This document shows, one piece after another, positions 25,601 through 33,800 of a stretch of DNA of 48,999 nt. Each line of letters begins with the position of its first letter. The first letter of the stretch is position 1. The position numbers and the translations under genes are program-made. Origin of the DNA: Rhodanobacteraceae bacterium (GTDB lineage Bacteria > Pseudomonadota > Gammaproteobacteria > Xanthomonadales > Xanthomonadaceae); NCBI GenBank assembly GCA_024233975.1, contig JACKOX010000023.1, forward strand, positions 1-48,999, written 5' to 3'. The notes beneath the pieces were generated by a model, which was given only the letters and a program-made list of their open reading frames with translations, searched no databases and was not told where the DNA came from.

Positions 25601-28600
25601 CGACGAGGACGAGTTCATCGAGGGCGATGGCATTCCGGAGCCGGTGGACTACAGCGTGCTGACCGCCGAGCAGCCGCCCGAGGAAGTGGTGGAAGCCGAA
25701 GCGGAGCCGGCCGAAGAAATCGACACCAGCTACCTGCCGCAGCCGATCATCCTGGAAGCGCCGGATACCAGCGCGCTGCCGGATCTGGATGCTCCTGCGG
25801 TTGAAGAACAGGCTGTCGAAGAGGCGGCCGTTGACTCGACCGAAGTCGCCGATGAGGAGCTGGAAACCGAGCTGCTGTCCATTGACGAACTCGTCGAGGC
25901 CAGTGACGCGGCGGATGAAACGACTGATCTTGAGCTGATCGAGAGCGGGTTCGAGATTGAAGAAGCCGAGCTCGCAACGCCGGTAGAAGAAGATGCATCC
26001 GAGGAGGCCGAACTCGCGGTCACGGAAGCAGAGGAATCGGAGCCATCGCAGCCCGATGATGCGCTGGCCGCCCTCATCAGCGCCTACGAAAGCGAGCCCG
26101 AGACCGAGTCGGCTGGCCCGCATGGTCTGACCGATGAGGTCGAGCTGGAATCCGCCGGCAGCGATTCGGCCGAGCGTGAAGCTGCCGAAGCCGCAGAGCG
26201 TGAAGCTGCCGAGGCCGCAGAGCGTGAAGCTGCGGAGGCCGCAGAGCGTCAGGCTGCCGAGGCCGCAGAGCGTGAGGCTGCCGAGGCCGCAGAGCGTGAA
26301 GCTGCCGAAGCTGCGGAGCGTGAGGCTGCCGAAGCTGCAGAGCGTGAAGCTGCCGAGGCCGCAGAGCGTGAAGCTGCCGAAGCTGCGGAGCGTGAGGCTG
26401 CCGAAGCCGCAGAGCGTGAAGCTGCCGAAGCTGCGGAGCGTGAAGCTGCCGAGGCTGCAGAGCGTGAAGCTGCAGAGGCTGCAGAGCGTGAGGCTGCCGA
26501 GACTGCAGAGCGTGAGGCCGCCGAAGCTGCTGCCCAGGAGGCAGCGCGCAGGGCCGCCGCGGAAGCCGCCGTCGCGGCAGAGCTGGCGGCATTGGCTGCC
26601 GCCGAGCAGGCCAGGCCTGCCGAAGAGACGGTCGAGAAACATGAAGCGCCGGCAGAAGTCGAGCTGGTGGTGCCGGAAGATGCCGCCGATCCGGATCAGC
26701 CGCTTGATGTCAGCGATCTCGATGAAGAGCTGCTCGACATCTTCCTGGAGGAAGGTGGCGACATCCTCGATCACTCCGACGGGCTGTTGGCCAAGCTTCG
26801 CGAAGAGCCTTCCGAGCGCGAGAACATCATCGCACTGCAGCGTGACCTGCATACCCTGAAGGGTGGTGCGCGCATGGCCGGCCTGCCGGAAATCGGCGAC
26901 CTTGGCCATGCCATGGAGTCGCTGCTCGAAGCCGTCGCCGAAGGCAAGCGCGAACTGGGTCGCAACGATGTGAGCCTGCTGGAACGCGCCTTCGATCGCC
27001 TGCACAGCATGACCACCCGCATCGGTGATCGCCGCGCGCTGGCGATGCCCACCAACATGATCGCCCTGATCGAAGGCATGGTCAGTGGCGAGGCCGTGCC
27101 GACCGTACAGACGCCGGCTGCACAGCCAGCCGTCAGCGAGGAAGCACCGGCGACAGCCAAGGCCGAGCCGGCTGCCGTTTCCAGTGACGGCAAGCCGCCG
27201 GCGCTCAAGCCGCTGCACGAGCCGCTGCCGGAGCTGGAAGACGAAGACCAGCCGATGGCACGCGCGCCGCAAGAGCAGATCCGCATCCGCGCCGACCTGC
27301 TCGACCGTCTGGTCAACTACGCCGGTGAGGTCGCGATCTATCGAGCCCGCCTGGAACAGCAGCTGGGTGACTTCCGCGGTTCGCTGGTCGAAATGGAACA
27401 GACCAACACGCGTCTGCGCGAACAGCTGCGTCGTCTGGAAATCGAGACCGAAGCGCAGATCATCGCCCGCTACCAGCGCGAAGCCGAGGTCGGTGAATCG
27501 ACCTTCGATCCGTTGGAGCTCGACCGCTTCTCCACCTTGCAGCAGCTGTCGCGAGCGCTCAGCGAGTCCGCGGCCGACCTGGTCAACCTGCAGATGACGC
27601 TGGAAGACCAGACCCGTCTGCATGAAACACTGCTGCTGCAGCAGTCACGCGTCAGCTCCGACCTGCAGGAAGGCCTCATGCGCACGCGCATGGTGCCGTT
27701 CGATTCGCTGGTGCCGCGACTGCGCCGCATCATGCGCCAGACCTCCGGCGAGCTTGGCAAGAAGGCGCAGCTCAAGGTCGACGGCGCCCAGGGCGAAATG
27801 GATCGCAACGTGCTGGACCGCATGACCGCGCCGCTGGAGCACATGCTTCGCAACGCGCTGGCGCACGGCATGGAGACCCCGCAGGAGCGCAAGAAGGCCG
27901 GCAAGTCGGAAGAGGGCACGGTGCGCATCGCACTGAGTCGAGAAGCTTCCGAAGTCGTGCTGCGCGTTTCCGACGATGGTCGCGGCATGGATCGCGACGC
28001 CATCCGCAAGAAGGCCATCGAGCGTGGCCTGCTGAAGGAAGACGCCCAGCTGTCCGATCGCGACCTCTACGGTTTCGTTCTGGAGACGGGCTTCTCCACC
28101 GCGCAGACGGTCAGCAAGATCGCCGGCCGTGGCGTCGGCATGGATGTCGTCAACAGCGAAATCAAGCAGCTTGGCGGTTCGCTCTACATCGAGTCCGAGC
28201 GCGGGAAGGGCACCGAGTTCGTGGTCCGCCTGCCGCTGACGCTGGCGGTAACCCAGGCGGTGTTCGTGCAGCTGAGCGAAACCTCCTTCGCCATGCCGAT
28301 CTCCTCGGTGCAGGGCGTCTCGCGTATCGCCCGCGACGAGCTGGAACAGCAGCTCGCCAGTGACAACCCGGTGTTTGAATACGTCGGCGAGGAATACCAG
28401 ATCTACGACCTCGGCCTGCTGCTCGGCCAGGCGCATGTGCGTGCCGAGGACAGCCTGCAGGTGCCGCTGCTGCTGGCGCGTTCCGGCGACCTCCGTGCCG
28501 CCATCTGTGTCGATCAGGTCATCGGCAGCCGTGAAATCGTGGTCAAGCCGACCGGCCCGCAGATCAGCTCCATTCCGGGCGTCTTCGGCGCCACCGTCAT

Positions 28601-29099
28601 GGGTGATGGCCGCGTGGTCGTGATCCTCGACGTTGTGCCGCTGGTGCGCCATGCCGCAGCCCTCAAGCAGAGCGGCGATGCGCCGGCGCCGGCGCCGGTG
28701 ATCGAGCAGCGCCGCGTCCCGGTGGTCATGGTGGTCGACGACTCGATCACCATGCGCAAGGTCACCGGCCGTATCCTCGAGCGCCACAACTACGAGGTGA
28801 TGACGGCGAAGGACGGTATCGACGCCATCGAGAAACTGCAGGAGCGCATCCCCGACGTCATGCTGCTCGACATCGAGATGCCGCGCATGGACGGCTACGA
28901 GCTGGCCACGCACATGCGCAACGATCCGCGCCTGCGCAACGTGCCGATCATCATGATCACCTCGCGTACTGGCGAGAAGCATCGCCAGCGAGCCTTCGAG
29001 ATCGGCGTCGACCGCTATCTCGGCAAGCCGTACCAGGAGCCCGAGCTGATGCGTAACGTGAAGGAAATCCTCGAGGTTGGTCGTGGCGGCGGTGATTGA
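22644..29099 (+). CDS. chpA: hybrid chemosensory histidine kinase ChpA (PilL)
   Basis: The central kinase of the Chp pathway, 2151 residues. Visible in order: an N-terminal Hpt-like domain with H54 in VHGTLR, a long helical region, and an Ala/Pro-rich linker (about 575-655). A canonical Hpt at H711 (FHTLKGSGR), an Hpt-like domain at H893 (VHTMNGAFA) and an acidic linker lead to the EREAAEAA repeat block (1177-1296). Then come a canonical Hpt at H1403 (LHTLKGGAR) and a CheA core: H1733 in the N box HMLRNALAHG, D1777 in DDGRGMD, G1828 in GRGVGMDVV, a CheW domain (about 1865-2005). Last is a receiver with D2032/D2033, acceptor D2076 and K2128. The ATG at 22644 overlaps the pilK stop. P. aeruginosa ChpA has a comparable plan and length. 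Confidence 0.95.
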   Translation: MRLSEDIDFTTLTWVKGELDETLKQARHALEAYVEDPQDSSQMRFCATYLHQVHGTLRMVELYGAAMVTEEMERLSTALLEGEVKERDEAYAVLMRGIVQLPDYLERLQSGHKDIPIVLLPLLNELRASRGEKSLSESVLFTPDLSRALPESAKGPDLPMPDLEVRQFAEKQRSQFQLALLNWFKGQDIDANIAKISDVCDQLVAHTNQEEARRLFWVAAGVMEALRAKAFEPSQQLKQTIGKVEREIKRLADAGESSFRVDPPRDLTRNLLYFVAHAPTEHGRIGELREVFRLNALLPSEEELAHAQGVLSGHNRALLDTVSAAIKDDLMRVKDALDLHLRNPDADIATLQPQVEVLDRVGDTLGMLGLGVARRVIQDQHDAVSDMLNGSREATESALLDVAGALLYVEASLDDQVQGMGGEKTAPAGDGRPLPMAEGQKVLDAVVKEAQSNFAQVKQCFVAFVESSWDHAQLTDVPRLLEEVAGAFRIMELDEPPQYLAAVRRFTEIELLGRKRVPNGQQMDTLADVLASLEYFIEALREHRPKRDTVLQTTRDSLESLGYWPIPDLPADLQAAPAEASAPVEAPEPAPVEMPAAPAAAAPQASEPAAPAAPAETKTEAPTPTPAPEPAASTEVPVAPTPAPVSAPAAAAPPPGHGGFEGAADDIDDEIREVFIEEVEEEINNLEELLPAWKKQPENLDLLKPIRRVFHTLKGSGRLVGALTLGEFSWKVENMLNRVLDQTVQPGEPVQALIQHAYNVLPEMLSALRGEGGVSTDLEAIKAVADRLSEGEEAWYTPAAAVAEPAQVAVEAAPVEEAAAEEEAEAAVESAEEAVAEVEEADGGMLSRFGIDPLLFDILKTEVAGHLEGVETFLARCEPAPVPADDSLLRAVHTMNGAFAMTEVPGITDVVSPLEGYIKRLLAQGAAPTAAGLGLMRESVAAVREVMDRLESGSSLPALADLSSRLMAERDTLPEPKGPSIPMHLDDEDEFIEGDGIPEPVDYSVLTAEQPPEEVVEAEAEPAEEIDTSYLPQPIILEAPDTSALPDLDAPAVEEQAVEEAAVDSTEVADEELETELLSIDELVEASDAADETTDLELIESGFEIEEAELATPVEEDASEEAELAVTEAEESEPSQPDDALAALISAYESEPETESAGPHGLTDEVELESAGSDSAEREAAEAAEREAAEAAEREAAEAAERQAAEAAEREAAEAAEREAAEAAEREAAEAAEREAAEAAEREAAEAAEREAAEAAEREAAEAAEREAAEAAEREAAEAAEREAAETAEREAAEAAAQEAARRAAAEAAVAAELAALAAAEQARPAEETVEKHEAPAEVELVVPEDAADPDQPLDVSDLDEELLDIFLEEGGDILDHSDGLLAKLREEPSERENIIALQRDLHTLKGGARMAGLPEIGDLGHAMESLLEAVAEGKRELGRNDVSLLERAFDRLHSMTTRIGDRRALAMPTNMIALIEGMVSGEAVPTVQTPAAQPAVSEEAPATAKAEPAAVSSDGKPPALKPLHEPLPELEDEDQPMARAPQEQIRIRADLLDRLVNYAGEVAIYRARLEQQLGDFRGSLVEMEQTNTRLREQLRRLEIETEAQIIARYQREAEVGESTFDPLELDRFSTLQQLSRALSESAADLVNLQMTLEDQTRLHETLLLQQSRVSSDLQEGLMRTRMVPFDSLVPRLRRIMRQTSGELGKKAQLKVDGAQGEMDRNVLDRMTAPLEHMLRNALAHGMETPQERKKAGKSEEGTVRIALSREASEVVLRVSDDGRGMDRDAIRKKAIERGLLKEDAQLSDRDLYGFVLETGFSTAQTVSKIAGRGVGMDVVNSEIKQLGGSLYIESERGKGTEFVVRLPLTLAVTQAVFVQLSETSFAMPISSVQGVSRIARDELEQQLASDNPVFEYVGEEYQIYDLGLLLGQAHVRAEDSLQVPLLLARSGDLRAAICVDQVIGSREIVVKPTGPQISSIPGVFGATVMGDGRVVVILDVVPLVRHAAALKQSGDAPAPAPVIEQRRVPVVMVVDDSITMRKVTGRILERHNYEVMTAKDGIDAIEKLQERIPDVMLLDIEMPRMDGYELATHMRNDPRLRNVPIIMITSRTGEKHRQRAFEIGVDRYLGKPYQEPELMRNVKEILEVGRGGGD
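26172..26531 (+). repeat. fifteen tandem 24-bp repeats coding EREAAEAA inside chpA
   Basis: Fifteen exact-length 24-bp units, each starting GAGCGTGA or GAGCGTCA, encode 8-residue units EREAAEAA. One unit has Gln (ERQAAEAA) and one has Thr (EREAAETA). Differences between units are almost all at third codon positions (GAA/GAG, GCC/GCT/GCG/GCA). The charge pattern favours a continuous alpha-helix. The block separates Hpt-like domains of ChpA, ends in an alanine-rich tail and keeps frame throughout. Confidence 0.97.
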
Positions 29100-31068
29100 C
29101 GCCGACCAGCGGGCGCAGGTCGCGCTGGTCAGCCGCCAGGATGCGGCGCGGGCGCAGCTGCGCAGCGCGCTGGGCGACTTCGGCGCCGACGTCGTGGCCG
29201 AGCAGGACGCCGGCAGCCTGGATGTCGATGCCCTGCGCGGCAGCGGCGCCACGGTTGTCATCGTCAGCCTGGATAGCGATAACGACGCCGAATTCGATGC
29301 CCTGCAGCCGCTGCTGGAAGATCCCGATGTGTCAGTCGTCTTCGACGAGGCATCCGTCTCCAGCCAGCTGAGTGGCTGGGACCTGGCGCGCTGGGCTCGC
29401 CACCTCGCCGCCAAGGTGCTGGGTCACCAGGACGCTGACCCACCACGCCCGGAAGGTGCGGAGGCCCTGGGCGGCAGCGAGAACCTGATGCCGGTGCCCG
29501 GCGCACCTCCCACTCCCGAGCAGCTGGCCGGAGAGCCGCTGATCGAGGAGTTCACCATCGAGGCCGACGAGCTGGCCGACGCTGTACCCACCGACTACAT
29601 GCCGATGGAAGAGCCGTCGAATGTCAGTCTGGATGGCGACGAAGACCATCTTGATCTGGACCTCGGCGATGTCGAATCGGCGATGTCGGCGTCGGAAGCC
29701 CGCGCCGAGGTTTCGCCCACGGCGGTGCCTGACGCCACGCCGGAAGACCCCGAGTTCGAGCTGCCGGAAGCGGACTTTTCCGCACTCGAGATCGAAGTGA
29801 GTGAAGTCGAGGTCGAGGTTGCCGGTATTGCCAATGACAGCGATGTCGGTGACGTGACCACCACGCTGGCGGATATCGATTTCGACAATGACGAGCCGGT
29901 CAACTTTGGCAGCTTTGATGCCGAAGGCGGCAGTGACCTCGATCTGGATGCGGACGAGGATGTGGCTCGACTGGCCGCCCAGCTGGACGAGCAGAGCGAC
30001 GCCGGTGACGACGGCTTGTCGGTGGAAGACCTGACATTCGTCGATGATCGTCCGGCGGCTGATGATGGAATATCCGAGGCGGTTGAGACCGTCGAGGCCG
30101 TCGAGGCCGTCGCATCATTCGAGCTTGCCGACGACGATTCAGGCTTCGACGCGCCGGCCATGGAAGAAACCGCCGCGAAGGACGATGGAGAGGCCGCCAC
30201 CCGCAGCTTCGATTTCGGCTCCCTGTCGCTGGAGCCGATGGAAGGTGATGCAGAAGAGGGTGCTGCCGGCGCGGAAGCCGCGGTTTCCCCGTTCGCATCG
30301 CCAGCGCCTGTCGAGGTACCCAGGCCCAAGCCTGAACCAGCTGCGGCGTCGGTCGAAGAGCGTCCCTCCACGGGTCGCGCCGTCTTCAGTCTGGAGCCGA
30401 TGGAAGACGAGGCGTCTGGCGAGGAAGCCCCAGAGCCCGTTGTGGCTCCGGTGGCTGCCGCGCCGACTCCTTCTGCTGTTGCGCCTGCGCCCAGCGCGGA
30501 TGGCATCACCCGGGTCATCGTGCTCGGTGCTTCGATTGGCGGCCCGGATGCATTGCGCACCTTCCTTGGCGGCATCCCCAAGGGCTTTCCGGCATTGTTC
30601 GTGCTGGCGCAGCACCTCGAAAGCGGCTTCTTCGGTCGCCTGGCCGAGCAGTTGCAGAAAGCCAGCGCCTTGCCGGTGCGGGTCATCGACCCCACGCAGA
30701 AGGCCGCGAATGGCCAGGTTCTGGTGGTATCCGCCGAGCAGCGCGTTCGCGTGGCGAAGGACGGCAGCATCTCGCTGGAGCCACACGACGAAGCACCCAA
30801 GTACCAGCCAAGCATCGACAACGTCCTGCGTGACGTGGCGGACATCTTCGGTGGTTCGGCCACGGCCATCATCTTCAGCGGTATGGCTGGCGACGCTATC
30901 GAGGGAAGCGTCTATCTGACCTCGAAAGGTGGCGAAGTCTGGGCGCAGGACAGCGAGTCCTGCGTGGTGAGTTCGATGGTCGACGGCGCCCGCGCCCGCG
31001 GCGTGGTCGAGTTCACCGGCAGCCCGCGCGAGCTGGCCTCGCGCTGCGTGGAAAAATACGGCGCCTGA
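29092..31068 (+). CDS. chpB: CheB-type methylesterase ChpB with long acidic linker
   Basis: Removes methyl groups from PilJ. The C-terminal methylesterase domain (about 472-655) has the catalytic triad S481 in LGASIGGPDAL, H508 in LAQHLESGF and D601 in SGMAGDAIEG. The N-terminal 115 residues look like a degenerate receiver (ALVSRQDAARAQLRSAL, VVIVSLDSDND). Between them lie about 350 strongly acidic, low-complexity residues. No ATG is available near the start: GTG at 29092 overlaps the chpA stop by 8 bp, with TTG at 29077 and GTG at 29083 as alternatives. At about 658 residues it is far longer than a classical CheB. Confidence 0.9.
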   Translation: MIDADQRAQVALVSRQDAARAQLRSALGDFGADVVAEQDAGSLDVDALRGSGATVVIVSLDSDNDAEFDALQPLLEDPDVSVVFDEASVSSQLSGWDLARWARHLAAKVLGHQDADPPRPEGAEALGGSENLMPVPGAPPTPEQLAGEPLIEEFTIEADELADAVPTDYMPMEEPSNVSLDGDEDHLDLDLGDVESAMSASEARAEVSPTAVPDATPEDPEFELPEADFSALEIEVSEVEVEVAGIANDSDVGDVTTTLADIDFDNDEPVNFGSFDAEGGSDLDLDADEDVARLAAQLDEQSDAGDDGLSVEDLTFVDDRPAADDGISEAVETVEAVEAVASFELADDDSGFDAPAMEETAAKDDGEAATRSFDFGSLSLEPMEGDAEEGAAGAEAAVSPFASPAPVEVPRPKPEPAAASVEERPSTGRAVFSLEPMEDEASGEEAPEPVVAPVAAAPTPSAVAPAPSADGITRVIVLGASIGGPDALRTFLGGIPKGFPALFVLAQHLESGFFGRLAEQLQKASALPVRVIDPTQKAANGQVLVVSAEQRVRVAKDGSISLEPHDEAPKYQPSIDNVLRDVADIFGGSATAIIFSGMAGDAIEGSVYLTSKGGEVWAQDSESCVVSSMVDGARARGVVEFTGSPRELASRCVEKYGA

Positions 31069-31099
31069 GCGCCACGGCAATCGGAATCGGAAGACGGCA

Positions 31100-31585
31100 A
31101 TGGCAGAGACGCAAAGCGATATTCGAGGCGTGATGATTTCCGTCACCGGCGGGCGCCTTCTGCTGCCCAACGCGACCGTCGCCGAGGTGATCACCTACGC
31201 CGAGCCGGAACCGGTCAACAACGCGCCGTCCTGGCTGCTGGGTCGCGTGCGCTGGCACGGCTGGCGCCTGCCGCTGGTCAGCTTCTCGCGCATGGTTGGC
31301 TATGCCGAGAAGGAGGGCGAGCTGGGTGCCAAGGTGGCCGTACTGAAGTCGCTGGGCAACAATCCGCGAGTTCCGTATTTCGCGCTGCTGACCCAGGGTT
31401 TCCCGCGCCTGACCACGGTGAATGCCGAGGATCTGGTCGCGCGCGAGACCGAGGAGGGCGCCGAATCGCACCCGGCGATCCAGAGCGAAGTCAGCCTGCG
31501 TGAGGATGACGCGGTGATCCCCGATCTCGAGGGCATCGAGGCGGCTATCGGCGAGGCGCTGCTGCGCGAGAACGAGGCGGCCTGA
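31100..31585 (+). CDS. chpC: CheW-like accessory coupling protein ChpC
   Basis: A 161-residue CheW-fold protein (ISVTGGRLLLPNATVAEVITY, SWLLGRVRWHGWRLPLVSFSRMVG) and the second CheW homologue of the operon. In Pseudomonas ChpC helps couple some stimuli to the system. It is the last gene of the pil-chp run and ends 28 bp from the convergent rsmE stop; no clear hairpin terminator is visible between them. Confidence 0.88.
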   Translation: MAETQSDIRGVMISVTGGRLLLPNATVAEVITYAEPEPVNNAPSWLLGRVRWHGWRLPLVSFSRMVGYAEKEGELGAKVAVLKSLGNNPRVPYFALLTQGFPRLTTVNAEDLVARETEEGAESHPAIQSEVSLREDDAVIPDLEGIEAAIGEALLRENEAA

Positions 31586-31613
31586 GCCAGTAGTCCGGCT
31601 TGTAGAAGTCCGA

Positions 31614-32351
31614 TCAGCCGCGCAGGTCGCCGTAAAGCGCCTGCAGGGCGGCGATCACCGCCGGTCCGGCCGTTTCGGTGCGGAGTACGCGCGGTCCCAG
31701 TCGAAGTCCCCGGAACCCGGCCGCCTGTAGCGTGGCGATGTCGGTGTCGTCAAAACCGCCTTCCGGGCCGATGACCAGTCGCAGCGATGCGTCACGGTCA
31801 AGCGACAGGCTGGCCAGCCCGTCTTCCGCCATCGGATCCAGATACCATCCGGGCACGTCGTTCGCTTCCCCGCACCAGTCGCCAAGGCGGCTGATTGGAC
31901 CCAGTACCGGCAATGTTGCGCGGCCGGATTGCTCGCAGGCCGAGGAAATCACGCCCTGCCAGTGTCGCTGGCGTTTCTCGGCGCGTTCACTGCTCAGCTT
32001 CACCTCACTGCGCTGGGTGACCAGCGGCGTGATGGCCATAGCGCCCAGCTCCGTGGCCTTCTGCAGCACCCAGTCCATCTTTTCGCCGCGTGCCAATGCC
32101 TGCCCGAGATGGATGCGTAGCGGTGATTCGCTGTGCACCGGGCTGGCATCGAGGATTTCCACCTCCGCTCCGGATTTCGAGCCGCTAAGGATTCGCGCCG
32201 AGTATTCGTGGCCGTCGCCGTTGAACAGGCTGATGCTGTCACCCATGGAAAGCCGAAGGACGCGCAGCAGGTGGTTGGTGGTGTCCGCCGGCAGCACGAC
32301 ATGGCAGCCGATCGTGAGCGGGGAATCAATATGGCAGCGTATCTGGCGCAT
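31614..32351 (-). CDS. rsmE: 16S rRNA (uracil-1498-N3)-methyltransferase
   Basis: SPOUT-fold methyltransferase that makes m3U1498 in 16S rRNA. The 245-residue protein has the N-terminal PUA-like part (NHLLRVLRLSMGDSISLFNGDG), the EKMDWVLQKATELG segment, and the trefoil-knot SAM region LRLVIGPEGGFDDTDI followed by LGPRVLRTETA. It lies 5 bp downstream of bioA on the same strand, a pairing seen in Xanthomonas relatives. Confidence 0.96.
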   Translation of the reverse strand: MRQIRCHIDSPLTIGCHVVLPADTTNHLLRVLRLSMGDSISLFNGDGHEYSARILSGSKSGAEVEILDASPVHSESPLRIHLGQALARGEKMDWVLQKATELGAMAITPLVTQRSEVKLSSERAEKRQRHWQGVISSACEQSGRATLPVLGPISRLGDWCGEANDVPGWYLDPMAEDGLASLSLDRDASLRLVIGPEGGFDDTDIATLQAAGFRGLRLGPRVLRTETAGPAVIAALQALYGDLRG

Positions 32352-32356
32352 CGTTG

Positions 32357-33721
32357 TCAGTTGGCCGTTGCGGTTTCAATAGCGCTGGCGGTGACGGCGG
32401 CAAGCCGTTCCAGGTCACGTTCATCCACGCAGTAGGGTGGCATCCAGTAGAGGATGTCGCCCAGTGGCCGCAGCAGCACGCCGCGCTCCAGCGCATGACG
32501 GTAGGCTCTGAGCCCAACCTTGCGCGACGGGTCGAAGCCGCGCCGCGTTTCGCGCGAATGCACCAGTTCGAAGGCGAGGATCATGCCGGTCTGGCGCAGC
32601 TCGCCGACACAGGGATGCTCGGCAATCGGTGTCGCCAGCCTGGCCATGAGCTGTGCCGTCGTCCGGTTGCGCGCGATGACATCCTCGTCCTCGAAGATCG
32701 CCAGCGTTTCCAGGGCGGCCGCACAGCCCAGCGGGTTGCCGCCGTAGCTGTGCGAGTGCAGGAAGGCGCGTTCGCGGCTGTCGTCGAGGAAGGCCTCGTA
32801 CACGTTATTCGTGGTCAGCACCGCAGCCAGCGGCAGGAAACCGCCGGTCAGGCCTTTCGACAGGCAGATGAAGTCCGGGGAAATGCCGGCCTGCTCGCAG
32901 GCGAACAGACTGCCGGTGCGACCGAAGCCGACCGCGATCTCGTCGGCGATCAGGTGTACGCCGTACTGGTCGCAGAGCTGCCGCGCGCGCCGCAGGTAGT
33001 CGGGATGGTGCATGCGCATGCCGCCGGCGCACTGCACCAGGGGTTCCAGGATCAACGCGCTGATCTCCTCGCCGTGGCGTTCGAAGATCGCCGCCAGCTC
33101 ATCGGCGCGACGTCGCGCCACGTGCTGCGCCGACTCGCCGGGCTCGGCGTGCCAGGCATCTGGCGACGGCGCGAAGATCGGTTCCAGCAGCAGCGGCGCG
33201 TAGGTGCGGCGATACAACGGGATGTCGGCCATCGACAGCGCGCCCAGTGTTTCGCCGTGGTAGCCGTTGGTCAGCGCCACGAAGCGCGTGCGCTTCTGGT
33301 TGCCACGATTGCGATGGCTGTGGAAGCTCATCTTGAGCGCGATCTCCACCGCCGCCGAACCGTTCTCGGCGTAGAACACACGTTCAAGCCCTTTCGGTGT
33401 GAGCTCGACCAGCTTCTCAGCGAGGCGAATCGCCGGTTCATGGCTGAATCCGGCGAAGATCACATGCTCCAGTTCGTGCGCCTGCCGCGCGACGGCATCG
33501 GCGATGCGCGGATTGGCGTGACCGAACAGATTGGTCCACCAGCTGGACACGGCATCCAGATAGCGTCCACCGTCGTGGTCGATCAGCCAGGCCCGTTCGC
33601 CGCGTGCGATGGGAACCAGCGGCAGCGTGTCCGGGTGCTCGCGCATCTGCGTGCAGGGATGCCACAGCACGGCGAGGTCGCGTTGTCGCCAGTGTTCGGA
33701 GTCGTGTCGGGCGTCGGTCAT
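32357..33721 (-). CDS. bioA: adenosylmethionine-8-amino-7-oxononanoate aminotransferase
   Basis: Biotin synthesis: transfers the SAM amino group to KAPA, giving DAPA. The 454-residue fold-type I PLP enzyme begins with the BioA-typical LWHPCTQM. SSWWTNLFGHANP, YAENGSAAVEIALKM, D260 in LIADEIAVGFGRTG and PLP lysine K289 in CLSKGLTGG follow. Other bio genes are not in the window. It is divergent from gspG across 79 bp. Confidence 0.97.
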   Translation of the reverse strand: MTDARHDSEHWRQRDLAVLWHPCTQMREHPDTLPLVPIARGERAWLIDHDGGRYLDAVSSWWTNLFGHANPRIADAVARQAHELEHVIFAGFSHEPAIRLAEKLVELTPKGLERVFYAENGSAAVEIALKMSFHSHRNRGNQKRTRFVALTNGYHGETLGALSMADIPLYRRTYAPLLLEPIFAPSPDAWHAEPGESAQHVARRRADELAAIFERHGEEISALILEPLVQCAGGMRMHHPDYLRRARQLCDQYGVHLIADEIAVGFGRTGSLFACEQAGISPDFICLSKGLTGGFLPLAAVLTTNNVYEAFLDDSRERAFLHSHSYGGNPLGCAAALETLAIFEDEDVIARNRTTAQLMARLATPIAEHPCVGELRQTGMILAFELVHSRETRRGFDPSRKVGLRAYRHALERGVLLRPLGDILYWMPPYCVDERDLERLAAVTASAIETATAN

Positions 33722-33737
33722 GGGATGCAGGCGGCCT

Positions 33738-33784
33738 GATACTATCTGCGGGCGTTCCGTTCAGTCGGAATCAGACCGTATTGT
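33738..33784. promoter_or_regulatory. bioA/gspG divergent promoter region
   Basis: On the plus strand TGATACTAT (33738-33745 region) and TTCCGT (33755-33760) with TATTGT (33779-33784, spacer 18) are possible elements. On the minus strand TAGTAT (33739-33744) may serve bioA. A short TTCCG/CGGAA inverted repeat lies between them. All matches are moderate. Confidence 0.3.
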
Positions 33785-33800
33785 CGAATCGAGACCCCGC

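Noticed and set aside
26172..26531. Regular 24-bp repeats reminiscent of a CRISPR array
   Set aside because: There are no spacers; the units are contiguous, in frame within chpA and vary at silent codon positions.
25509..27623. A 704-codon open frame on the minus strand opposite chpA
   Set aside because: It is a shadow created by codon bias and the repeat block; its translation is low-complexity with no family features, while chpA is clearly coding.
31586..31613. Possible terminator between convergent chpC and rsmE
   Set aside because: Only 28 bp, without a GC stem followed by T residues on either strand.
32354..33739. A 461-codon plus-strand frame opposite bioA
   Set aside because: bioA on the minus strand has all catalytic residues; the plus frame is a shadow.
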